Positions 40,974-48,538 of a stretch of DNA of 64,000 nt are shown piece by piece. The position numbers were made by a program, and so were the translations under genes. The stretch lies in the NCBI RefSeq assembly GCF_041262165.1, contig NZ_JBGCBY010000005.1:186001-250000 (forward strand), read 5' to 3'. The DNA comes from Streptacidiphilus sp041262165 (GTDB lineage Bacteria > Actinomycetota > Actinomycetes > Streptomycetales > Streptomycetaceae). The notes under the pieces were generated by a model. It was not told where the DNA came from and ran no database searches. It saw nothing but the letters and a program-made list of their open reading frames with translations. Position 1 is the first letter of the stretch. The number at the start of each line of letters is the position of its first letter.

Positions 40974-41773
40974 GGGAGGTCTCCTGGAAGGACAGCGGCA
41001 CTGTTGCGGCCAGAGTATCCGCGCCTGCGGCAGTAGAGCAGCCAGGCGAAGAGGAAGCCGCCGAGGAAGCCGATGAGATGGGCCACGTACGCCACGCCGG
41101 TGACGGCGGCCGAGGCGGCGTGCACCGACCTCCACTGGATGGCGAACCACACCCCCAGCACCAGCCACGCGGGGAAGCGCAGCGGGAGGAACAGCAGGAA
41201 GGGGAGCAGGCTGGTCACCCGCGCCCGCGGGTACAGCCGCAGGTACGCGCCCAACACGCCTGCGATCGCGCCCGACGCCCCCACCAGGGTCTGGCCCGCG
41301 CTGTTGGCATGGGCCTCGAACAGCGCGTAGCCGTAGGTCGCGAAGTAGCCGAGGGCGACGTAGCTGAGCAGGAACGGCAACCGTCCCATGCGCTCCTCGA
41401 CCATCGCGCCGAAGACATAGAGGAAGAGCATGTTGCCGAACAGGTGCAGCCAGCCGCCGTGCACGAACATCGCCGTGAGCACGGACAGCGCCGGGACCTT
41501 GGGGAAGTGGGCGGGCGCGGGGCAGCCGGCGGTCCGGAAGGACCGCAGCGGCTGGTTGTCCAGCAGTTCGCTCGGAATCACGCCCCAGTGCTGGTAGTAC
41601 GTCAGTTCCGCGCAGGCGCGTCCGGCCCCGGTGCCGTACAGCGGGTCGAGGCCGGACACCGGGCCGACCAGGAAGACCACCACGCACGCGGCGATCAGCG
41701 TGAAGGTCACCACGGGGACGTATGGCAGCGAGACGTACGGATCTGGCTTATCGTCACGAACCAGGGTCACCAT
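40970..41773 (-). CDS. Rhomboid-family intramembrane serine protease
   Basis: 267 aa, six or seven TM helices. Catalytic Ser167 in GASGAIAGVLG and His232 in AHLIGFLGGF; His110 and Asn114 in LHLFGNML support the oxyanion hole. TM1 (about 21-37) is followed by a periplasmic loop with Cys residues. Substrate unknown. ATG at 41773 (MVTLVRDDKPDPYVSLP). Translationally coupled to the small Lrp-like gene downstream, which may be a ligand sensor for it; that link is inference from overlap only. Confidence 0.92.
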   Translation of the reverse strand: MVTLVRDDKPDPYVSLPYVPVVTFTLIAACVVVFLVGPVSGLDPLYGTGAGRACAELTYYQHWGVIPSELLDNQPLRSFRTAGCPAPAHFPKVPALSVLTAMFVHGGWLHLFGNMLFLYVFGAMVEERMGRLPFLLSYVALGYFATYGYALFEAHANSAGQTLVGASGAIAGVLGAYLRLYPRARVTSLLPFLLFLPLRFPAWLVLGVWFAIQWRSVHAASAAVTGVAYVAHLIGFLGGFLFAWLLYCRRRGYSGRNSAAVLPGDLP

Positions 41774-41961
41774 CTACCAAGCATTCCTTGGCGGGACAAA
41801 TCTGACACTGCGGAGCTGGGACGGATGGGGACGGTGTCCCGGGATATCAGCGAGGCCATAGGGTTCTGGGGTAGGCGTAGCCGAGAACCGCGCTGCTCCG
41901 GGCGGCTCCGGGCTCCAGAGCCCGATGCCGGACCCGGTGCCCCGAGCCGAGAGGACCACCC

Positions 41962-42234
41962 ATGTCTGTCCCCCTGCCCACCGAGGGGACCCGGTGGCGC
42001 TGCACCCAGTGCGGCAACCTGACCCGCTTCGACGTGACCCGTTCCTCGCGCGTGGTCGAGTTCGTCCACCTGGACCTGGCGGGGGAACCGCGCGTGGAGG
42101 AGCGTGAGGTGCTCAGCGAGACGGTGGAGTCCGTACGCTGCCGCTGGTGCAACGCCGTGGACCAGGTGGAGCTGGTCGACCGGCCCGGCGCTGAGGCCGA
42201 GGCGGCGGCGCAGGTGGGACGCGCCGACGGCTGA
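41962..42234 (+). CDS. Zinc-ribbon protein of unknown function
   Basis: 90 aa, MSVPLPTEGTRWRCTQCGNL; two CxxC pairs (C-T-Q-C near 14-17 and C-R-W-C near 60-63) that probably bind one zinc. Between them is FDVTRSSRVVEFVHLDLAGE. The acidic/Ala-rich tail is AEAEAAAQ. GAGGA is 6 bases before ATG. Precedes the NYN-domain gene by about 100 bp; zinc-ribbon plus nuclease could mean RNA metabolism, but this is a guess. Confidence 0.85.
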   Translation: MSVPLPTEGTRWRCTQCGNLTRFDVTRSSRVVEFVHLDLAGEPRVEEREVLSETVESVRCRWCNAVDQVELVDRPGAEAEAAAQVGRADG

Positions 42235-42335
42235 CGGCTGGGGCGGTGTGTGTGGCGTAGTGACGAGTAGGGGGCGCAGCGGGCGAGAATGGTCTTCCGG
42301 GCGGTAGGGCCTGGGGCCGGATCGGAGCACAGGAC

Positions 42336-44237
42336 GTGGTGGAGAGAGACAGGGCGGACGCCGCCGAGGACCCGCTGGGGTCCGACGACGCGGCGGTGTC
42401 CGCGGTGCCCGCTTCCACCGCGCCCGTCTCCCAGCCCGAGCCTTTCTCCCTGCGCGAGGCTGAGGCAGAGCCCGAGCCCGCCTCCGGGTCCGAGCCCGTT
42501 CCCGTTCCCGGGTCTGCGCCCGCCCCCGGGTCTGAGTCCGCCTCCAGGTCTGCGCCCGCCCCCGGGTCTGAGCCTGAGTCCGCCCCCGGGTCTGAGCCTG
42601 AGCTCGTTTCTGGGTCTGAGCCCGAGTCCGTTTCCGGGTCTGAGCCTGAGTCCGTTTCCGGGTCTGAGCCTGAGCTCGTTTCCGGGTCTGAGTCCGTCTC
42701 CGGGTCTGAGCCCGAGTCCGTTTCTGGGTCTGAGCCTGAGCTCGTTTCCGGGCCTGAGTCCGTCTCCGGGTCTGAGCCTGAGTCCGTCTCCGGGTCTGAG
42801 CCCGAGTCCGTCTCTGGGTCTGAGCCCGAGTCCGTCTCTGGGTCTGAGCCTGAGCTCGATTCTGGGCCTGAGCCTGAGTCCGTCTCCGGGCCTGAGCCCG
42901 GGTCCGGGCTCGTCGCGGAGGAGTCCGCCGAGTGGCTGGACCGGCCGCTGCCGGAAGGGGTCCGGCGGCGGGTCGTCGGCATCGCCGCCGACGCCCTGAC
43001 TGCCATGCCCGCCGCCGAGCTCCCGCACCGGCTCCGCCCGTATGCCAAGTTCACCCCGGTCCAGCGGGCCCGGCGGGGTGCCACGGCCATCGCGGCCGCG
43101 CTGGAGACCGAGCCGGGTTTCCGGGCGCGGATAGCGGAGCGGGTCCGACAGGGCCAACCTGACCTGGTCAGCGCGCTGGAAGCCGGGCGGGTGCCGGCTG
43201 CCGCCGACCCCCAGGACGTCGCCGCGGTGGCGTACCTGCTGCGTCCCGCCGGCTGGAGCAAGCTGGTCGGCGACGCGGGCGAGGAGGTGGAGCGGGCCGA
43301 GTCCGAGGGCGCGGCCGCAGAGGCCACCAGGCTCGTCGAGAAGCTGCAGGTGGAGCTGGCCGCGCTACGCGACTCCACCCGGGCCGACGCCGAGCGGGGC
43401 CGGATCGAGCTGGACACGGTCAAGAAGGAGCGGGACTCGCTGCGCCGCAAGCTGCGCAGCCTGGAGGCCGACACCAAGCGCGCCGAGGCGGCCACCCGCA
43501 AGGTCGCCGCCGAACTCGAGGCGCTGCGCTCGACCGGGGCCACCGAGCGAGGTGCGGTCGACAGCGAGGTCCGCAGGCTGAAGCACCGGCTCGCCGAGGC
43601 CGAGTCCGCCGTGGAGGCGTCCAAGCGCGCCTCCCGGGAGGGGCGCAGTGCTGAGGAGATCCGGCTGCGGCTGCTGCTGGACGTGGTGGTCCAGGGGGCG
43701 CAGGGGCTGCAGCGGGAGCTTGGCCTGCCGCCGCTGTCGGGCCGTCCGGCCGACACCGTGGAGGCGGTCTCGCCGACCACCGCGTCGCCGCACGACGTGG
43801 CCAGGCGGGCGCTGGACGCCGACGACCCGGCGCTGCTGGACCAGCTGCTGGCGCTGCCGCAGGCGCATCTGGTGGTCGACGGCTACAACGTGACCAAGAG
43901 CGGCTATCCGACGCTGCCGTTGGAGAAGCAGCGAGCGCGGCTGCTGAACGGGCTGTCGATGCTGGCCGCGCACAGCGGCGCGGAGATCACCTGCGTCTTC
44001 GACGGCAAGGATCTGGACGCACCGGTGCCGATGGCCCCGCCGCGCGGGGTGCGGGTGCTGTTCAGCCGGTCGGGGGAGACCGCGGACGAGCTGATCCGCC
44101 GTCTGGTGCGGGCGGAGCCCGAGGGCCGTCCGGTGGTCGTGGTGTCGACGGACCGGGAGGTGGCGGAGGGCGTGCGGAAGGCGGGTGCGCGTCCGGTGCC
44201 GTCGGCGATGCTGCTGAAGCGGCTCATCCGCACTTGA
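42336..44237 (+). CDS. NYN-domain RNA-binding/nuclease-like protein with octapeptide linker
   Basis: 633 aa. Residues about 40-185 are an acidic Ser/Gly/Glu/Pro linker, mostly repeats of GSEPESVS and GSEPELVS. Residues 195-300 form a helical domain (RRRVVGIAADALTAMPAAEL...). About 310-440 is coiled coil (EKLQVELAALRDSTRADAER...). Residues about 490-633 are a YacP/NYN (PIN-like) domain starting HLVVDGYNVTKSGYP with D-G-K-D-L and DREVAEGVRKAG; acidic residues suggest metal-dependent RNase activity. GTG at 42336; GTG 42339 is an alternative. The YacP-type domain is widespread in actinobacteria, the repeat is strain-variable in kind. Confidence 0.85.
   Translation: MVERDRADAAEDPLGSDDAAVSAVPASTAPVSQPEPFSLREAEAEPEPASGSEPVPVPGSAPAPGSESASRSAPAPGSEPESAPGSEPELVSGSEPESVSGSEPESVSGSEPELVSGSESVSGSEPESVSGSEPELVSGPESVSGSEPESVSGSEPESVSGSEPESVSGSEPELDSGPEPESVSGPEPGSGLVAEESAEWLDRPLPEGVRRRVVGIAADALTAMPAAELPHRLRPYAKFTPVQRARRGATAIAAALETEPGFRARIAERVRQGQPDLVSALEAGRVPAAADPQDVAAVAYLLRPAGWSKLVGDAGEEVERAESEGAAAEATRLVEKLQVELAALRDSTRADAERGRIELDTVKKERDSLRRKLRSLEADTKRAEAATRKVAAELEALRSTGATERGAVDSEVRRLKHRLAEAESAVEASKRASREGRSAEEIRLRLLLDVVVQGAQGLQRELGLPPLSGRPADTVEAVSPTTASPHDVARRALDADDPALLDQLLALPQAHLVVDGYNVTKSGYPTLPLEKQRARLLNGLSMLAAHSGAEITCVFDGKDLDAPVPMAPPRGVRVLFSRSGETADELIRRLVRAEPEGRPVVVVSTDREVAEGVRKAGARPVPSAMLLKRLIRT
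42564..42900 (+). repeat. 24-bp coding minisatellite (octapeptide repeat)
   Basis: About 14 head-to-tail units of 24 bp (consensus GGGTCTGAGCCYGAGTCCGT plus 4), two of which have lost 6 bp and encode six residues. Units differ mostly at silent or conservative positions (TCC/CTC giving Ser/Leu). Encodes [GSEPE(S/L)VS] units in the NYN protein's linker. Confidence 0.93.
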
Positions 44238-44477
44238 GCGGCCACACCCGAGCATCCGCACCCGAGTTGAAGCGCAAACTCGACATTGCGCTCAAATCTG
44301 CTCGGACTTCTCCGCGAGGGCGACAAGTTCACATCACTCTCACTAGTCTCTGCCTTCGAACCTCTGTCCTGCTGATCGCCCGTCCGGGCGATACGGAGGT
44401 TTCCGCTGTCTCCAGGGCCGCGCAATTCGGGGGTGCCGCCTGTTGGACGGCGGCCGCCCGAAGGGAACTCAGCCCCT

Positions 44478-45533
44478 GTGGTCTCGCACCGTCGCCTCAA
44501 GCAGCCCAGCCGTGCCCGCGTGTCGATTCTCACCGCGGCCGCCGCGACGGCCGTCGCGCTCTCGGCGCAGTCCGCTGCCCACGCGGACCCCAAGCTGACC
44601 ACCGATCAGGCCAAGTCCCAGGTGGACGCGGACCGCAAGGCGGCCGCCGCGGCGACGGAGCAGTACAACGGCGCGCAGCTCCAGCAGCAGGCGCTGCAGC
44701 GGAAGGTGAACCTCCTGCAGGACGAGATAGCCCGCCAGCAGGGCCAGGTCAACAAGGAGGTCTCGCAGCTCGGCGCCATGGCGAGCGCCCAGTACCGGGA
44801 GGGCGGGGTGGACCCGACGGTGGCCCTGATGCTTGCTTCCGACCCCACTGACTACCTCACCCAAGCGTCCACCCAGAGCGAGCTCAACAGCAGCGAGGCG
44901 ACCGTTCTGGCGCAGCTCCAGGTGCAGGAGCAGACGCTGGCCCGGGAGAAGGCCCAGGCCGCACAGGAGCTCGGCGCCCAGCAGGCGCTGCTGACCCAGA
45001 TGCAGAAGGCCAAGGCCTCAGCTCAGGCCCGGCTCAACCACGCGCAGTCCGTGCTGAACGCGCTGACCCCGGCCCAGCAGAAGCAGGTGAACGCCGGCGG
45101 CGGCGGGGGTAACAACTACGGCTCCGCCGGAACCGTCGACAACCACATGACCGTGAGTCAGATCAACCTGTCCGGCATCTCGTCGGCGGCCCGCACCGCG
45201 ATGCTGGCGGCGATGAGCAAGGTCGGCATAGCCCCCTACTCGATGGGCGGAGCGGGCCCGAACGAGTTCGACTGCTCGGGCCTGGTGATGTGGTCCTACG
45301 CCCACGCGGGTGTGAGTCTGCCGCACTACTCGTACTCGGACGAGACGGTGGGCAGCCCGGTGGCGTCGCTGGCGGACGCGAAGGTCGGCGACATCATCGT
45401 GCTCGAGGGCGGTGCCCATGTGGGGCTCTACGCGGGCAACGGGATGCTGCTGAACGCTCCCCAGTACGGCTACACGGTCTCGATTCAGCCGCTGAGCTAC
45501 TTCGGCTCGATCGTGGCCATCCGCAGGTTCTGA
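44478..45533 (+). CDS. NlpC/P60 peptidoglycan endopeptidase (paralogue 1)
   Basis: 351 aa. Signal peptide (to about A34, AVALSAQSAAHA), a long coiled-coil (about 40-200), a short Gly/Asn linker, and a C-terminal NlpC/P60 domain: Cys266 (NEFDCSGLVMWS), His314 (GGAHVGLYAG) and Asn326 in the third position (LLNAPQ) where paralogues 2 and 3 have His. Cleaves stem peptides (gamma-D-Glu-diamino acid bonds) during septation or spore formation; this is the family's role. GTG 44478; all three paralogues start V(V/A)SHRR. No c-di-AMP motif in front of this one. Confidence 0.93.
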   Translation: MVSHRRLKQPSRARVSILTAAAATAVALSAQSAAHADPKLTTDQAKSQVDADRKAAAAATEQYNGAQLQQQALQRKVNLLQDEIARQQGQVNKEVSQLGAMASAQYREGGVDPTVALMLASDPTDYLTQASTQSELNSSEATVLAQLQVQEQTLAREKAQAAQELGAQQALLTQMQKAKASAQARLNHAQSVLNALTPAQQKQVNAGGGGGNNYGSAGTVDNHMTVSQINLSGISSAARTAMLAAMSKVGIAPYSMGGAGPNEFDCSGLVMWSYAHAGVSLPHYSYSDETVGSPVASLADAKVGDIIVLEGGAHVGLYAGNGMLLNAPQYGYTVSIQPLSYFGSIVAIRRF

Positions 45534-45790
45534 CGAACCGAAGGGAAAGAGCTGACCTCGTGTTGTGACTCACGTCACTCGCGTCTCAGTCCTCCAGGGG
45601 CGATGACCGTTTTGACCGCCATGTCGTCGTCAGATGGTCATACTCCAACTACGTTCGGTTGATGTTCTGACACGGCATCGCAACCTTAGAGAGTTTTTAC
45701 TTACAAGGATTTGAACGGATCACGGTTGGGTCACTAGTGTCAGCCACCGAACCACCGCGAAGTCGATCACCCAACCGGGTGGCAGCGGGG
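45534..45790. promoter_or_regulatory. Promoter region of paralogue 2
   Basis: Between the paralogue 1 stop and the riboswitch. A less GC-rich stretch at 45650-45720 includes TTGATGTTCTGACACGG and TTAGAGAGTTTTTACTTAC, the most AT-rich DNA in the window, and is the likely promoter for the riboswitch-led transcript. No exact hexamers assigned. Confidence 0.5.
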
Positions 45791-45979
45791 GTTTCCGCCG
45801 AGTCCGACCGCACGGCAGGACGTCCCCAACCGGGGGGCGCCCACAGGGGATAGCCGTCAGTCTCGGAGCCGGGGAACCATGTTCCTCGGGGTGAATCGAC
45901 GCCAGGCCGGTCCGCCGGTGAAGCGTTGTAGGGCACGTCTTCCAGCCCGAACCCGTCAGCTCACCCGGTAGGCGGCCGT
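45791..45979 (+). ncRNA. c-di-AMP (ydaO/yuaA) riboswitch
   Basis: Matches the ydaO aptamer: the 5' strand CCGCCGAGTCCG, CCGGGGAACC, CTCGGGGTGAATC, a variable hairpin (GCCAGG...CGGTGAAGC), GTAGGGCACGTCTTCCAGCCC, GAACCCGTCAGCTCACCCGGTAGGCGG closing P1. An extra 5' variable hairpin lies near 45811-45855. In Streptomyces, ydaO RNAs precede resuscitation and cell-wall hydrolase genes, and high c-di-AMP lowers expression. The NlpC/P60 GTG follows after 22 bp, including GGAG. Confidence 0.93.
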
Positions 45980-46000
45980 AGGAAGAAGGAGCTCGCCTTC

Positions 46001-47062
46001 GTGGCGTCCCATCGTCGTCCCAAAGCCCCCAGCCGCGCTCGGATATCCGTGCTGACCGCAGCTGCCGCCACCACCGTCGCACTCACCGCGACGGCGACCC
46101 AGTCGGCCCAGGCGGCGCCGCAGCAGACCACCGCTCAGCTCAAGGCGCAGATCGACCAGCTGAACCAGGACGCCGACACCGCCGTCCAGAAGTACGACGC
46201 CGCGCAGGCCCAGCAGCAGCAGCTGCAGAGGCAGACCAGCACCCTGCAGGACCAGGTGGCGCGCCAGCAGGCCGCGGTGAACGCCAAGGCGTCCGCCCTC
46301 GGCGCCATAGCCAGCGCCCAGTACCGCGCCGGCACGATCGACCCCACGGTCGCGCTGATGCTCGCGTCGAACCCCACGGACTACCTGAACAAGGCGTCCG
46401 CGGCGCAGCAGGTCGGCAGCAGCCAGGCGAGCCTGCTGGCTCAGCTGCAGAGCGAGCAGACCCAGCTCGGCAAGGAGAAGGCCGAGGCAGAGAGCAAGCT
46501 CCAGGCCCTCGACGCCACCAGCAAGCAGCTGGCCGCGTCCAAGAGCGCCGTGCAGCAGAAGCTCGCCGCCGCCAAGGCCAAGCTGGACTCCCTCACCGCC
46601 TCGCAGCAGGCAGCCCTCGCCGCCGCGAACAACGCCAGCTCGAACAGTGGTAGCGGCACTGCCAGCCGTGGCAGCAGCGGCCGGGTGAACCTCGGTTCGT
46701 CCAAGGCCGGCGACTCGGCCGAGGCGACCGCTTTCGCCGCCGCGCAGACCAAGCTCGGCGACACCTATGTCTACGGCGCCACCGGCCCCAACGAGTTCGA
46801 CTGCTCGGGTCTGACCGAGTGGGCCTACGCGCAGGCCGGCATCTCGATCGGGCGTACCACCTACGACCAGATCAACGCGGGCACCGCGGTCGCCTCCACG
46901 GCCGACCTGCAGGTCGGCGACCTGGTCTTCTTCAACGGTGACTCGCACGTCGGCTTCTATGCCGGCAACAACATGATCCTGCACGCGCCGCACACCGGCA
47001 CCGTGGTCAAGTACGAGCCCATGGGCCAGATCGGCTCGATCTACGCGATGCGCCACATCTGA
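46001..47062 (+). CDS. NlpC/P60 peptidoglycan endopeptidase (paralogue 2)
   Basis: 353 aa. Same layout as paralogue 1: signal peptide (ALTATATQSAQA), coiled-coil rich in Q/A (40-205), Ser/Gly linker (208-230), NlpC/P60 domain with Cys268 (NEFDCSGLTEWA), His316 (SHVGFYAG) and His328 (LHAPH). GTG start; GGAG is 9 bases upstream. Preceded by a c-di-AMP riboswitch, so its expression should follow the c-di-AMP-dependent cell-wall hydrolase programme. Hairpin terminator 70 bp after the stop. Confidence 0.95.
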   Translation: MASHRRPKAPSRARISVLTAAAATTVALTATATQSAQAAPQQTTAQLKAQIDQLNQDADTAVQKYDAAQAQQQQLQRQTSTLQDQVARQQAAVNAKASALGAIASAQYRAGTIDPTVALMLASNPTDYLNKASAAQQVGSSQASLLAQLQSEQTQLGKEKAEAESKLQALDATSKQLAASKSAVQQKLAAAKAKLDSLTASQQAALAAANNASSNSGSGTASRGSSGRVNLGSSKAGDSAEATAFAAAQTKLGDTYVYGATGPNEFDCSGLTEWAYAQAGISIGRTTYDQINAGTAVASTADLQVGDLVFFNGDSHVGFYAGNNMILHAPHTGTVVKYEPMGQIGSIYAMRHI

Positions 47063-47132
47063 GCCGCAGCTGACTCCCAGTGAGCCGCCGACAGCGGGCT
47101 GGGAACCGCTGAGGCCACCCGGACGGCCGTAC

Positions 47133-47162
47133 GGGCCCGACCCCTAACGAGGGGTCGGGCCC
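47133..47162 (+). terminator. Terminator after paralogue 2
   Basis: A perfect 13-bp stem GGGCCCGACCCCT / AGGGGTCGGGCCC around a 4-nt loop. Confidence 0.92.
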
Positions 47163-47376
47163 TTCGCGTTGTCCGGGATGACCCCCGGCGACATGGCGTT
47201 TCATCAGCACATGCGTCATTCGATCGCATTTTCGCCATGCTGGGTGTTTGGACTCGATGTGTCCGACTCGCTAACGTCTGCTGCTCGGCCCTCCGCGTCG
47301 TCGACCGCCCTCCTGGGCGGCAACGGAGGACCGCCGGACCGCCGGGCCCGGCAACGGACGAATGGAGCTCGCCCAC
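47163..47376. promoter_or_regulatory. Promoter region of paralogue 3
   Basis: 214 bp after the paralogue 2 terminator. Relatively AT-rich around 47201-47235 (CGTTTCATCAGCACATGCGT and following), the probable promoter. No ydaO-type aptamer conserved blocks here. Nothing else recognisable. Confidence 0.4.
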
Positions 47377-48456
47377 GTGGCGTCCCACCGACGAGCCCGA
47401 CCCCTGGGCCAGTACTCCGCCATGGCGGCGCTCTCCCGGACGGCCGCGAGCGTCGCGGCCGCGACGGCTGCCGTCCTCGCGGCCGGAGGCAGCGCCCTCG
47501 CCGACCCCGGCGGGCCCGGCACCGGCGCCCCGGTCACCGCCGACGGCGTACGGCAGCAGCTCGACACCCTCTACGCGCAGGCGGAGGTCGCCGGACAGCA
47601 GTACGACGGCGCACGCGAGCAGGAGCGTGCGCTGCTGCACCAGGCCGCCCTGCTGCAGCAGCGGGTCGCGGACGAGCAGCAGCATGTCAACACGCTGGTC
47701 CAGTCGGTGGGTTCGCTCGCCGGGGCCGAGTACCGGCAGGGCGGCGGTCTCGACCCGCTGATGCAGATGCTGTTCAGCGCCCGCCCGGACCAGTACCTGG
47801 ACCGGGCCACCACGCTCGACCAGGCGAACTCCTCGGCGGCCCTGACCCTGAACGAGATCCGGTCGGACCAGCGGCAGCTCACCCAGGACCGGGCCGAAGC
47901 CCTGTCGGAGCTGTCCCAGTTGGAGACCGTGCGACGGACCATCGCCGGCAGCAAGGCCCAGGTCCAGCAGCGCCTCGGCCACGCCCAGGCCCTGCTCGGC
48001 GGGCTCACCGCGCGGCAGCGCGACACGCTGAGCCGGGACGAGAGCGACGCCGCAGGTGCCGCGGCCCAGCTCGCGGACGCGGCGCTCCCGCCCGACCAGG
48101 GCCCCGCGTCGAGCCGGGCCGCCGCCGCGCTCGCCGCCGCCCGAAGCGTCCTGGGAAAGCCCTACGTCTACGGAGCGACCGGCCCGGGCGCGTTCGACTG
48201 CTCGGGCCTGATGTACTGGTCCTGGCGGCACGCCGGGGTCGACCTGCCCCGAACCTCGCAGGAGCAGGCGTACGCGGGGCGTCGGATCCCGCTCGGCGAG
48301 GCCAGGCCGGGGGATCTTGTGATCTACTACGGCGACATGCACCACGTCGGGATGTACGCGGGCAACGACATGGTCATCCACGCCCCCTACCCGGGGGCCA
48401 GGGTCCGCTACGAGCGGGTCGGTTCCATGCCCGTCGCCGAGGTGGTCCGGATCTGA
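47377..48456 (+). CDS. NlpC/P60 peptidoglycan endopeptidase (paralogue 3)
   Basis: 359 aa: signal peptide (AAATAAVLAAGGSALA), coiled coil (50-235), Ala/Asp linker, then NlpC/P60: Cys275 (GAFDCSGLMYWS), His323 (HHVGMYAG), His335 (IHAPYPG). I chose GTG 47377 (VASHRRARPLG) rather than ATG 47362, because both other paralogues start V-x-S-H-R-R and GGAG precedes this GTG by 9 bases, as in paralogue 2. Shares about a third of its domain with paralogue 2 by eye. A hairpin follows. Confidence 0.92.
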   Translation: MASHRRARPLGQYSAMAALSRTAASVAAATAAVLAAGGSALADPGGPGTGAPVTADGVRQQLDTLYAQAEVAGQQYDGAREQERALLHQAALLQQRVADEQQHVNTLVQSVGSLAGAEYRQGGGLDPLMQMLFSARPDQYLDRATTLDQANSSAALTLNEIRSDQRQLTQDRAEALSELSQLETVRRTIAGSKAQVQQRLGHAQALLGGLTARQRDTLSRDESDAAGAAAQLADAALPPDQGPASSRAAAALAAARSVLGKPYVYGATGPGAFDCSGLMYWSWRHAGVDLPRTSQEQAYAGRRIPLGEARPGDLVIYYGDMHHVGMYAGNDMVIHAPYPGARVRYERVGSMPVAEVVRI

Positions 48457-48462
48457 CGCCTA

Positions 48463-48500
48463 GGAGGGTGCGAGCCCGGCCTAGATCTTCAGCACCCTCC
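48463..48500 (+). terminator. Hairpin after paralogue 3
   Basis: GGAGGGTGC / GCACCCTCC, 9-bp arms with a 20-nt loop, 6 bp after the stop codon. Looser than the neighbouring terminators. Confidence 0.6.
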
Positions 48501-48538
48501 GGGTGCGGGATGTCTGACATGACGGTGGCTCTGAACTA

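Noticed and set aside
42564..42900. CRISPR-like array
   Set aside because: Units are contiguous with no unique spacers and encode an in-frame octapeptide repeat.
44238..44477. Second c-di-AMP riboswitch before paralogue 1
   Set aside because: A small hairpin (ATCGCCCG/CGGGCGAT) is present, but the conserved GGGGTGAATC and CCCGAACCCGTCAGC blocks are missing.
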